Source: an uncultured Faecalibacterium sp. (GTDB lineage Bacteria; Bacillota; Clostridia; Oscillospirales; Ruminococcaceae). From it: 64,000 bases of DNA. The stretch lies in contig CALWZL010000003.1 of NCBI GenBank assembly GCA_944385995.1, positions 1 to 64,000 of the forward strand, given 5' to 3'. Below the pieces are notes generated by a model. The model was not told the origin of the DNA, ran no database searches, and saw only the letters and a program-made list of their open reading frames with translations. A program made the translations under genes and the position numbers. Shown here in pieces: positions 16,374 to 24,846 of the stretch (position 1 is the stretch's first letter; every line of letters starts with the position of its first letter).

Positions 16374-17192
16374 TCAGAACACGCCCAGGAATGCAAGCAC
16401 CAGGCAGATCCCCATGATGGAGAAAATCAGCTTGACCGGAGAAACGCCCTTCCGAACCAGCTTCATGCAGACGAAGAACACGACCAGGGACATCAGACCC
16501 GGCATAACGGTATCCAGAACATTCTGAATCGAAATTTCCGCCCCATTGATGACAGGCGCCAGCGCGATGGTGACTTTGACATTGGACGCCACCAGGGCAC
16601 CGATCATCAGGGCGCCCATGGCTCCGCAGGCATCCATCAGCAGAGGGATCAGCCCCTGTTCCGATGCTTTGTCCACCAGTGCAATGCCGTTTTTATATCC
16701 CTGCACCAGCAGTACATATTTGATCAGCAGCAGGCCCACCCCATAGAACAGGAAGAAGAACAGCGGTCCCAGCAAGTTGCCGTTGGCCGACAGGCCGATG
16801 GCGACGCTGGCCACGATCAGACGGTAGCAGTTGAAGAAGAAGGAATCGCCAATGCCCGCCAACGGCCCCATCAGCGAGGCTTTCAGACCGGTGATGGAAC
16901 TTGCGTCCAGATTCCCCTTCTCGGCGCGCTCCTTTTCCATTGCACAGACGATGCCGACCAAAAGACCAAACATGGTCTGGTGGGTGTTGACAAACTCCGA
17001 TGCGTTGCGCACCACAGCTTCCCGTTTTTCTTCCTCCGTCTTGTAATACTTCTGGATGAAGGGATTGACTGCCAGCAGCATGGATTTGCCCTGGCCGGTC
17101 ACGTTGCCCGTGACGCGCATGCACGACAGCGAACCCCAATATGCCTGATGCAGCAGGTGTTTTTCCTGTACACTGAGTTCCATTTTAGCCAT
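16374..17192 (-). CDS. PTS mannose-family EIID component
   Basis: 272-aa membrane component. N-terminal part reads LLHQAYWGSLSCMRVTG and FVNTHQTMFGLLVGI, followed by a KASLMGPLAGIGDSFFFNCYRL region typical of ManZ, and C-terminal membrane helices. Together with EIIC it forms the sugar channel. The start at 17192 has AGGAGAAG upstream and overlaps the EIIC stop by 8 nt. Confidence 0.92.
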   Translation of the reverse strand: MAKMELSVQEKHLLHQAYWGSLSCMRVTGNVTGQGKSMLLAVNPFIQKYYKTEEEKREAVVRNASEFVNTHQTMFGLLVGIVCAMEKERAEKGNLDASSITGLKASLMGPLAGIGDSFFFNCYRLIVASVAIGLSANGNLLGPLFFFLFYGVGLLLIKYVLLVQGYKNGIALVDKASEQGLIPLLMDACGAMGALMIGALVASNVKVTIALAPVINGAEISIQNVLDTVMPGLMSLVVFFVCMKLVRKGVSPVKLIFSIMGICLVLAFLGVF

Positions 17193-17985
17193 AGAAATCT
17201 TCTCCTTCCTGATTGCTGCTGCCCGAGGCAAACTCAGCCTTTCTGGCAACCTGCTGGATGGCATAGTTCCGGTCAAAGACCATGTAGGCCAGGAATGCAC
17301 CGACGATTGCCACCGCCATAATCGGCATCGACAGATACTTGGTCAGGACAAAACCCAGCAGAACAAAGAACACCGTGGAATGGGACCAGATTGCCTGCGC
17401 AATCAGGCACAGGCCCACGACCACCAGCATTCCGCCGGAAGCTCCCAAACCCGTCATGATCCAGGCCGGGATCGCATCCATGGCACTCTGGATCACATTC
17501 GATCCCAGATAGCAGCAGAGGAAAATGACCAGGGTATCCACCAGATGCTGTCCAAAAATCGCGTACAGCCACATCACCCGGTCGTACTCCTTTACCTTCC
17601 CTTCTTTTGCCAGCTTGAGGTAAACGGGTTCCATCAAATTGCCCATGGCCGCTGTCAGGTTCATCAGACCAACACAGATCGCGCCAACAGGCGCTGCCAG
17701 TGCAATTCCCTCTTCCATGGAAATGCCCGACATGATGGCGATTCCCGTGGCGATGGCGGTGGCCGAACGGTAGTCAGCCGCAGTGACGCCACCGATGCCC
17801 GAGATCCCCATGTAAACAGCCTCCAGCGCTGCACCAATCACCACGCCGGTGGTGATGTCGCCGCAGAGCAGGCCCGTCAGCGTGCCCAGAACAATCGGCC
17901 GGGTCGCCGTCTGGAATCCCAGAGCACCATCCAAAAACCACGCGAGGTAATAGGCCAATGCCACCAGCAAAGCCTGAACCAACAT
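17185..17985 (-). CDS. PTS mannose-family EIIC component
   Basis: 266-aa permease with about seven membrane helices. It contains the ManY-type stretches RPIVLGTLTGLLCGD and ALEAVYMGISGIGGV. Preceded by AAAAGGAGGG. It lies between EIIB (20-nt gap) and EIID in the operon. The specificity of mannose-family systems cannot be read from EIIC; the three deacetylases downstream suggest an N-acetylated amino sugar or disaccharide. Confidence 0.92.
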   Translation of the reverse strand: MLVQALLVALAYYLAWFLDGALGFQTATRPIVLGTLTGLLCGDITTGVVIGAALEAVYMGISGIGGVTAADYRSATAIATGIAIMSGISMEEGIALAAPVGAICVGLMNLTAAMGNLMEPVYLKLAKEGKVKEYDRVMWLYAIFGQHLVDTLVIFLCCYLGSNVIQSAMDAIPAWIMTGLGASGGMLVVVGLCLIAQAIWSHSTVFFVLLGFVLTKYLSMPIMAVAIVGAFLAYMVFDRNYAIQQVARKAEFASGSSNQEGEDFYG

Positions 17986-18005
17986 TGTTGCACCCTCCTT
18001 TTACA

Positions 18006-18500
18006 TTACAGATTTGCTTTTGCCTTTTCGATCAGCGGTTGGAACTCCACCTTATCCACCGTGGGCAGCATCTGGGAATATACGCTGCCGGCAGCCTGGA
18101 CCAGTTCTTCCAACACCGGAATTTCTTCCGCATCTGTCACGCAGACATCCGTGATGTGAACCTTCTGCTCTGCCTGCTTTTTGTGGTAGTTGGCAACGTT
18201 CACTTCCTGAATGTGCAGCGCCTTTACCAGTTTGACCGCATCGCGGGGGTTGTCTGTAATCAGAAAAATTTTCATGGCTTCGGCCCTCGGATCGGACAAA
18301 AGCCGAATCGTCTCATCCACCGACTTGACAAACACCTTTTTGTTGGGTGGAGCCGTCATCAGCAGCACCTTGGTCCGCAAAGTGTCCTTGACCGCAGCAT
18401 CACTGGCACAGACAATATGCGTCATATCCAACGCCCGCGCCCACGCCGCAGCCACTTGGCCATGGATCAAACGCTCATCGAGTCTCAACTGGACTACCAT
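18006..18500 (-). CDS. PTS mannose-family EIIB component
   Basis: 164-aa cytoplasmic phosphotransfer subunit starting MVVQLRLDERLIHGQVA, with phospho-His13 in the ManX/LevE-type motif. LLMTAPPNKKVFVKS and ADVANYH-like positions also fit. An upstream ATG at 18518 overlaps the GGAGGAG ribosome site, so 18500 is the start. First gene of the PTS operon after a terminator that closes the PRD regulator gene. Confidence 0.93.
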   Translation of the reverse strand: MVVQLRLDERLIHGQVAAAWARALDMTHIVCASDAAVKDTLRTKVLLMTAPPNKKVFVKSVDETIRLLSDPRAEAMKIFLITDNPRDAVKLVKALHIQEVNVANYHKKQAEQKVHITDVCVTDAEEIPVLEELVQAAGSVYSQMLPTVDKVEFQPLIEKAKANL

Positions 18501-18557
18501 ACAACATTTCTCCTCCATTCAATGTCTCTTTCGCCGGGTGCATTCACCGCAGCTGGA

Positions 18558-18623
18558 TTGTGCTTTTACTATACCGGAACCGGAGGATGTTTTCCACGCG
18601 TGTTTTTTACACGAAAAGCACAA
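18558..18623 (-). promoter_or_regulatory. Promoter of the PTS operon framed by a 10-bp inverted repeat
   Basis: A -10 TATAGT lies at 18568-18573 on the minus strand without a clear -35. Perfect arms TTGTGCTTTT (18558-18567) and AAAAGCACAA (18614-18623) flank it, 46 nt apart. Another short inverted repeat CGTGT/ACACG lies between them. These are candidate sites for the PRD regulator encoded upstream. Confidence 0.5.
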
Positions 18624-18689
18624 AAATTATGCACGGTAAACAAAATCAGAGGGTAATTTCGTCCAGTGTCATCCAACATTTCTTTCCTT

Positions 18690-18734
18690 TTCCAAAAAGA
18701 AAAGATCCATCCGGCCTGCAGCCCGGGATGGATC
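18690..18734 (-). terminator. Terminator of the PRD regulator gene
   Basis: On the minus strand GATCCATCC (18726-18734) pairs with GGATGGATC (18704-18712), followed by TTTTCTTTTT (18694-18703). Confidence 0.85.
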
Positions 18735-18755
18735 TCACCAAATCGATTTTGATTT

Positions 18756-20705
18756 TTATTGCAGCAGAACATTCAAGCGATCATTCACCACTTGAAAGTC
18801 TGGATTCAGGCGGAGGGTATAGAAAAACAGCCCCTCTCCCGCCAGTTCTGACAAAAATGTATTGTAAAACAGGATGTTGTCCTGGGACAATTCCGCCGCC
18901 AAAAACACATATTTGTCCACTTCCTGTCCGAAAAAGCTGATCGGCGTCTGCAAGTTTCCCAGCACAAGGCAATTTTGCTGCACGCCCTTCCCGTTCAGGA
19001 TCATCACCGCCATCCGATTTTGATAGCTTACCGCCTGATGCACATGGGCCCGGTCCTGTTCCGAAAACAGGTCGGACTTTTTTTCTGCCAGAAAAGCCAT
19101 CAGCCCCGCTTCATCCTGCACCGCCAGATCTTCGGACCGGATGACGCCATCTCTGGCCTTGAGGGTATCAAAGCAGAGGTCCCGGCTCATATACAAAAGC
19201 TGATCCAGATTGGTCATCCGGGAGGTATAGACCACCGCTTTCTCTCCTGACAGCGGGTGGTCGCACAAGACCAGATCATAATTTTGGTACAATTGTTCGC
19301 CATTCAGCATGGCAGCATCGTGTTCAAAGCAGTCCACCTTGAGCTGGTTGTTCCACTTTGCCTCTGCCTTCTGGCGGATGAGCCGGGCAAACAGTTGTGC
19401 TCCATAACTGCTGTTTCTGGACTCGATGGCCACCCGAACCTGGGGGAAATGATAGGGCAGAAAGGGAATCAAATAGGCAAAGACATCCACCAGCGGAATC
19501 AGATGGGACAGGGGGACGGAGTAACCGTAGTATTCGCTGAGCATCCGCCGCAGTTCTTCCGCTGTCTGCAGCATCAGGGGCGCATCATAGACCACCGCAG
19601 ACCGGCCATGAAACCGCATTCCCTTTTCGGCCAGCATCTTCATATGATTTTGCAGGATCAAATTGGCAATTTCACTTGCCACGTCGTCGTGAATTTCGCT
19701 GTTGTAAAAGGAGATGCCATACCGTCCAAAAAAGCACCTGCAAACCAATTTCCACAGGTCCTGATATTCCTGAAAGTATTCCCGGGTGATAAATGCAAGG
19801 TCTGCCCCTTCTTTTTTACGCCCAGAAAATAAAAACAGCGCCACAGACAGAATTTCCTGTTCCGTATAGGGACCAAAGGCAAATGCTGCTTCCAGCGCTT
19901 CACATAAATGCCGGGCCGCCGCAATCAGGGCCGTATCCTGCAGGATGTAGTCGATCATCCGTCGGTCCAGTGACTCCAGGGAGAGAATCTGTTTGCCCTC
20001 CTTGATTCTTTCGTTTTGGATTACCAGGTAAAACCGCAGCTTTCGCCGGTCAATCTGCTGTACCATGAAGTTTTCCTGTTTGAGTACGGCGTCTGCCAAT
20101 TCCACCAGCTGGGCATATTTTTCGTGCTGAAGGAATTCCAGCCAGGGGTCCACCGAGCGCTTGATTAGGTTAATATCGAACCAGTTGTACAGGCTGATGA
20201 GACAGCGCCGGATCCGCAGCTCATTTTGCAGCACCCGGATTCCATGATGCGGGAGCGACTCTGTTTCAATTTGATAGCTGCTGAGGTATTCCCTCGCCTG
20301 TTTGAGTGGCGCACGAATGGTACTGCGGGCATACCCCATGGCGTCCACCATCTCATCAATCTTAATCATCCCATCCTTTTGCAGCAGCATCTCCAGAATC
20401 TGGAACCGCAGAAGAAACTTGCTGTCCGTGGCGTCATGGGTATCATACTGGTTGAAAAAGCAGCACAAGCTGCGGTATGTATTGTCATACAGGTCTGGAT
20501 CTGTCACTTCAAAGGAAATCTGCTCCTTGCCAAAGGTGCAGCAGATTCCATAGTCCCGCTCCAGTTCCTGAATGCTCTTGGCATCCGCGTTGTATTGGTA
20601 ATTGCTCAACGAATAGTAGTTGATGAAATCCTGTGTCTTGACCTTCTTGTGAATGACAATGTATCCAATCTCCTGATAAATCCGAAGTGGATAAAGACAG
20701 ACCAT
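18756..20705 (-). CDS. PRD-domain transcriptional regulator (BglG/MtlR/Mga-like)
   Basis: 649 aa. N-terminal DNA-binding part has winged helices (about 60-160: DEMVDAMGYARSTIRAPLKQ). Two PRD-like helical domains follow (about 180-300 and 310-420). Next is an EIIB-like Rossmann segment (about 425-500: VRVAIESRNSSYGAQLFARL, lacking the phospho-Cys), then an EIIA-like C-terminal part. Such proteins are activators controlled by PTS phosphorylation. No sigma-54 interaction domain is present, unlike LevR. The start is uncertain: ATG 20705 is preferred, with an in-frame ATG at 20738 and GTG at 20747. It sits directly upstream of the mannose-family PTS it probably controls. Confidence 0.8.
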   Translation of the reverse strand: MVCLYPLRIYQEIGYIVIHKKVKTQDFINYYSLSNYQYNADAKSIQELERDYGICCTFGKEQISFEVTDPDLYDNTYRSLCCFFNQYDTHDATDSKFLLRFQILEMLLQKDGMIKIDEMVDAMGYARSTIRAPLKQAREYLSSYQIETESLPHHGIRVLQNELRIRRCLISLYNWFDINLIKRSVDPWLEFLQHEKYAQLVELADAVLKQENFMVQQIDRRKLRFYLVIQNERIKEGKQILSLESLDRRMIDYILQDTALIAAARHLCEALEAAFAFGPYTEQEILSVALFLFSGRKKEGADLAFITREYFQEYQDLWKLVCRCFFGRYGISFYNSEIHDDVASEIANLILQNHMKMLAEKGMRFHGRSAVVYDAPLMLQTAEELRRMLSEYYGYSVPLSHLIPLVDVFAYLIPFLPYHFPQVRVAIESRNSSYGAQLFARLIRQKAEAKWNNQLKVDCFEHDAAMLNGEQLYQNYDLVLCDHPLSGEKAVVYTSRMTNLDQLLYMSRDLCFDTLKARDGVIRSEDLAVQDEAGLMAFLAEKKSDLFSEQDRAHVHQAVSYQNRMAVMILNGKGVQQNCLVLGNLQTPISFFGQEVDKYVFLAAELSQDNILFYNTFLSELAGEGLFFYTLRLNPDFQVVNDRLNVLLQ

Positions 20706-20844
20706 ACCTTCACACCCCTTTCCCTCTCTCCATCTCATCCATTTCACATCAGAAGCGCCACGCCCTTTTTGCTGTCAATCTTGTTCATAACTTCCAAACT
20801 GTTTTACGATTGGCTTCTCTTTCGCAGACTTTTGTACAAGATTT

Positions 20845-20873
20845 AATGTATCATAAATCGGCACTTTTCGCAA
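20845..20873 (-). promoter_or_regulatory. Promoter of the PRD regulator gene
   Basis: TTGCGA (20868-20873), 17 nt, TACATT (20845-20850) with an extended TG, minus strand. It leaves a leader of about 140 nt. The rest of the 20706-21128 gap holds only the terminator at 21021. Confidence 0.45.
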
Positions 20874-21020
20874 CAGTCCCTATTTTATCGGATGGACAAG
20901 CGGTTTCACCTTCCGGCGTCCCGCTGGATTCCATCGGTGGAAATGAAACGGCCCATAGCGGACGCCGGCAGCCTGTGCGCGTCCTGAATTGCTGCGCGGA
21001 CCGGTCTCCACCAGGGCCAA

Positions 21021-21061
21021 AAAACCGCCCTGCTGGCTGAATCAACCAGCAGAGCGGTTTT
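21021..21061. terminator. Bidirectional-looking terminator after the ABC exporter
   Basis: AAAACCGCCCTGCTGG (21021-21036) pairs with CCAGCAGAGCGGTTTT (21046-21061) with one mismatch; a T-run follows on the minus strand. It ends the exporter pair. Confidence 0.85.
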
Positions 21062-21128
21062 CACAATGGCTATGTCACGGATTTTGGCACGGGCGGCCCT
21101 TATGCAGAACCTGCGCCCTGGTTCTTCC

Positions 21129-22901
21129 TCATTCAAACTGGGAAGCGTACAGTTTATAGTAGACCCCTTTCCTTGCCATCAGTTCGGCGTGGGTGCCCTG
21201 CTCCATCACATCGCCGTGCTCCATCACCAAAATCTTGTCGGCATTCTGAATGGTGGACAGGCGGTGGGCGATGACAAAGGAGGTCTTGCCCCGCATCAGC
21301 TCCTGCATGGCCTTCTGGACTTTCTGCTCGGTGTTGGTGTCCACATTGCTGGTGGCCTCGTCCAGAATCAGCATCTGGGTGTCATAGAGCATGGCCCGGG
21401 CAATGGTCAAAAGCTGTTTTTGTCCCTTGCTGATGTTGCCGCCGTCCTCGCTGATGACGGTGTCATAGCCATCGGGCAGCCGCATGATGTAATCGTGAAT
21501 CCGGGCCGCTTTGGCCGCTGCCACCACCTCTTCCCGGGTGGCCCCTTCTTTGCCGTAGGCGATATTCTCAAAGATGGTTCCCTGAAACACCCAGGTGTCC
21601 TGTAAGACCATGGCATAGGCCCGGCGGAGAGAGCTGCGGGTCAGCTGGTGGAGTTCTTTGCCGTCCACCCGGATTTCGCCCGCATCCACGTCGTAAAACC
21701 GCATCAGCAGATTGATGATGGTGGTCTTGCCCGCACCGGTGTGGCCCACAATGGCGATGGTCTGGCCCGGCTCGGCTTTCAGGCTGAGATCGTGGAGCAC
21801 CGTCCGGCCCGGCAGATAGCCGAAGCTGACATGCTGCGCCTCCACCTCCCCTTTCACGTCGGTCAAAACAACAGCGTCGGGGCGGTCGGCCGTCTCCTCC
21901 GGCTGGTCCAGCAGGGCGAACACCCGCTCCGCCGCCGCCAGCGCCGAATAAATCTCGTTGATGATGTTGGCAATCTCATTGATGGGGCCGCTGAACTTGC
22001 GCGAATACAGGACAAAGGCCGAAATCTGTTCCATCCCCGCCAGCCCGAACATATACAGCACCGCACCCAGCAGGCCGATCAGCGAAAGGCCCAGGTTATT
22101 AATCATGTTGACGGTGGGGCCGGTGGTCATGCCCAGGGTGTCGGCGGCGCAATAGGCATCGGCGGCCTGATGGTTGATCCCGCTGAACTCCTGGCATACG
22201 TCGTTCTCATAGGCGTAGGCCAGAATGGTCTTTTGTCCCGAGAACATTTCCTCCACATAGCCGTTCATTTTGCCGTAGGCCGCGCTCCGCTGGGAATAAA
22301 GAGGCCGGGTGCGCTTGCCCATATAGCGGGTGAATCCCACCGCCAGCGGCACCGTAACAAAGAGACAGAGGGTCATGGGCGGCGAGATGATGCACATCAT
22401 CAAAAAGGAGCCCACCACCGTCACAATACTGGTCATGATCTGGACCAGATCCGACGAAAGACTGGTGGTTACCACGTCGATGTCGTAGGATACCCGGCTG
22501 ATGATATCGCCGGCCTGATTGCGGTCAAAGTAGCTCACCGGCAGCACCATCAGCTTGTGGAACACGTCCCGCCGCATCCGGTTGGCAACGCGGCGGCCCA
22601 CCAGCATCATCCCCTGGTTGACCAGAAAGGACATGATGTTGCTGAACAGGTAAGCTGCCAGCATCCATTTGGCATAGTGGGCCACGGTGGCGAAATCCAC
22701 CTGTCCCGGCCCGGCGGCGGCGCCGATGGCCTTGCCCGCAAAGGACGGGCCCAGCAGGTTGCCGATGTTGCTGGCAAAGGTGCAGACCAGGAGGAACAGC
22801 ACCAGATACCGGTAGTCCACCATATAGCGCAGGATGCGTACCAATGTGCCCCGGGCATCCCGGGGCTTTTCCGCTTTGACGCGGGGTCCTCTCGACGGCA
22901 T
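21129..22901 (-). CDS. ABC exporter subunit, canonical-catalytic half
   Basis: 590 aa: a membrane domain of six helices (about 20-320) fused to a nucleotide-binding domain (about 345-580). Walker A GHTGAGKTT and Walker B LILDEATSNVD are canonical, with the catalytic Glu present. The signature is degenerate: ISKGQKQLLTIARAML instead of LSGGQ. Together with the partner encoded 18 nt upstream this makes a heterodimer with one weak and one active ATP site, as in BmrCD or TM287/288. The likely role is multidrug or lipid/peptide export; the substrate is unknown. Confidence 0.92.
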   Translation of the reverse strand: MPSRGPRVKAEKPRDARGTLVRILRYMVDYRYLVLFLLVCTFASNIGNLLGPSFAGKAIGAAAGPGQVDFATVAHYAKWMLAAYLFSNIMSFLVNQGMMLVGRRVANRMRRDVFHKLMVLPVSYFDRNQAGDIISRVSYDIDVVTTSLSSDLVQIMTSIVTVVGSFLMMCIISPPMTLCLFVTVPLAVGFTRYMGKRTRPLYSQRSAAYGKMNGYVEEMFSGQKTILAYAYENDVCQEFSGINHQAADAYCAADTLGMTTGPTVNMINNLGLSLIGLLGAVLYMFGLAGMEQISAFVLYSRKFSGPINEIANIINEIYSALAAAERVFALLDQPEETADRPDAVVLTDVKGEVEAQHVSFGYLPGRTVLHDLSLKAEPGQTIAIVGHTGAGKTTIINLLMRFYDVDAGEIRVDGKELHQLTRSSLRRAYAMVLQDTWVFQGTIFENIAYGKEGATREEVVAAAKAARIHDYIMRLPDGYDTVISEDGGNISKGQKQLLTIARAMLYDTQMLILDEATSNVDTNTEQKVQKAMQELMRGKTSFVIAHRLSTIQNADKILVMEHGDVMEQGTHAELMARKGVYYKLYASQFE

Positions 22902-22919
22902 TACAGATTCCTCCTTTCC

Positions 22920-24683
22920 TCAGGCCAGGGCGCCCATCTGGGCCTGGTAAATTTCCTGGTAGGCCGGGCAGCTTTCCAGCAGCTGCTGGTGGGTTCCATA
23001 GCCAATGCAGCGGCCGTTGTCCAGCACCAGAATATGGGTCATGTTCTGGATCGAGCTGACCCGCTGGGCAATCATGATGGTGGTGGAATCCCGGTAATGT
23101 TCAAAGATCGCTTTCCGCAAAGCGGCGTCGGTCTTGTAGTCCAGCGCCGAGGACGAATCATCCAACACCAGAATCTCAGGATGGCCCGCCAGGGCCCGGG
23201 AAATCAACAGCCGCTGTTTCTGTCCGCCCGAAAGGTTGGCGCCCTTGATGTCGGCCTGATAGTCCAGCCCTTCTTCCAGCGAATCCACATATTCGGCGGC
23301 GACGGCATCCTCCACCGCCCGCATCAGGTCGGCGTCGTTCAGCGGCCGTCCAAACCGGATATTCTCCCGCAGGGTGTTGTAAAAGACCATGTCGTTCTGG
23401 AACACCACGCCAAATTTGCGGCGCAGCTCATCCTTTTCGTAGCTGCGCACGTCCCGGCCGTCCACAAAGACCCCGCCCTTCTCCACGTCGTAAAACCGCA
23501 TCAGTAGATTGATGATGGTGGTCTTGCCGCAGCCGGTGGGGCCGATGATCCCCAGGCTCTCCCCCTTCCTGAGGGCAAAGCTGATATCATAGAGGCACTG
23601 TTCCCGCTCACTCTCGGCCAGCGACCCTTCTGTCCCCTCGTGATAGCTGAAGGTGACATGTTCAAACCGGATGAATTCATCGCCGGCGGGCTTTTTGGCC
23701 TGCTCGGGAGACAGGACTTTCTGGTCAATGGGGGCGGCCAGTACCTGGCCGATCCGGTTGGCCGAGGCGGAAGCCTTGCTGATCATCATGAAAATCCGGT
23801 TGACCCCCATGACGCCCTGCATCACCATATTGAAGTAGGTCAGAAAGGCCAGAATCACACCGGGCTTGATCTGTCCGCTGTTGACCCGGCCTGCGCCGAT
23901 CCAGACCACCAGGGTCAAGCCTGTGTTCAGGCACATCTGCATCAGCGGGCCGGGGATGGCCATGATGATGCTGGCTTTGATGTCGGCCCGGGTCATGGCG
24001 TCATTGGCTGCGCCAAACCGGCCCTTTTCATACTCGGTTTTGGACAGGGCCTTGACCACCCGGATGCCGGTGATATCCTCCCGCATGATTCGGACCACGT
24101 CGTCCAGCTTTTCCTGCACCTTGCGATAAAGAGGAATGCCATACCGGGAGACGGTGAGGATCACCACAATCAGCACCGGCACAATGACGCAGAGGATGCC
24201 CGAGAGGACCGGGTCCATGGCCATGGTCACCCCGATGCCGCCCAGCAACAGGATGGGCATCCGAATGCACATGGTTTGCAGAGACTGGACGCAGGACTGG
24301 ACATTATAGCTGTCGCTGGTCATCCGGCTGATGAGGCTGGGCAGGCCCAGCCGGTCAAACTGCGCCCCCGACAGGTTGGCGGTCCGGGTGAACAGGTCCT
24401 GCCGGATGTCATAGGAGACATTGTGGGCATTGTCCACCGCCAGGCGGTTGGCTGCAATGTTCAGCTGCCGGGTCACCAGGGCGGTGAGAATCATCAAGCC
24501 GCCCCAGAGGACGGCCTGGCTGAGCTGGCCCAGCGGGACCACCTCGTCAATCAGGTATTCCAGGATGTAGGGAATCATCAGTTCGGTCACCGCGCCCAAC
24601 AGCTTGATTCCCATGGATTGGGCAATGCGGGCCGCATACCGTTTCATATAGCGCAAAATCAGTTTCACAGACTTCTCCCCCAT
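22920..24683 (-). CDS. ABC exporter subunit, degenerate-site half
   Basis: 587 aa with the same membrane-plus-ATPase layout. Walker A GPTGCGKTT and signature LSGGQKQRLLISRAL are normal, but Walker B ends LVLDDSSSALD, with Asp where the catalytic Glu should be. In a heterodimer this site pairs with the ISKGQ signature of the other subunit, so both defects fall in the same composite site. The start at 24683 follows GGCAGAGGCAGG; a GTG 21 nt earlier is less likely. Confidence 0.92.
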   Translation of the reverse strand: MGEKSVKLILRYMKRYAARIAQSMGIKLLGAVTELMIPYILEYLIDEVVPLGQLSQAVLWGGLMILTALVTRQLNIAANRLAVDNAHNVSYDIRQDLFTRTANLSGAQFDRLGLPSLISRMTSDSYNVQSCVQSLQTMCIRMPILLLGGIGVTMAMDPVLSGILCVIVPVLIVVILTVSRYGIPLYRKVQEKLDDVVRIMREDITGIRVVKALSKTEYEKGRFGAANDAMTRADIKASIIMAIPGPLMQMCLNTGLTLVVWIGAGRVNSGQIKPGVILAFLTYFNMVMQGVMGVNRIFMMISKASASANRIGQVLAAPIDQKVLSPEQAKKPAGDEFIRFEHVTFSYHEGTEGSLAESEREQCLYDISFALRKGESLGIIGPTGCGKTTIINLLMRFYDVEKGGVFVDGRDVRSYEKDELRRKFGVVFQNDMVFYNTLRENIRFGRPLNDADLMRAVEDAVAAEYVDSLEEGLDYQADIKGANLSGGQKQRLLISRALAGHPEILVLDDSSSALDYKTDAALRKAIFEHYRDSTTIMIAQRVSSIQNMTHILVLDNGRCIGYGTHQQLLESCPAYQEIYQAQMGALA

Positions 24684-24745
24684 CCTGCCTCTGCCCGGCA
24701 CCACGGGACAACCGGCACCTTTTCACACATTGATCTCGTAAAAAG

Positions 24746-24773
24746 ATAATACCGCAGCTTTTGGGAAAGTCAA
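24746..24773 (-). promoter_or_regulatory. Promoter of the ABC exporter pair
   Basis: TTGACT (24768-24773), 16 nt, TATTAT (24746-24751), minus strand, about 60 nt before the ATG. Confidence 0.65.
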
Positions 24774-24846
24774 GAAGCGCGAAAACTTTTTCGGCAGAGG
24801 CCGGACCGGAAAAACAACGCGTCCTTTTCGTCTGGAAATCTGCATA

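Noticed and set aside
18530..18660. Possible sigma-54 promoter before the PTS operon
   Set aside because: No TGGCAC-N5-TTGC match, and the PRD regulator has no sigma-54 activator domain.
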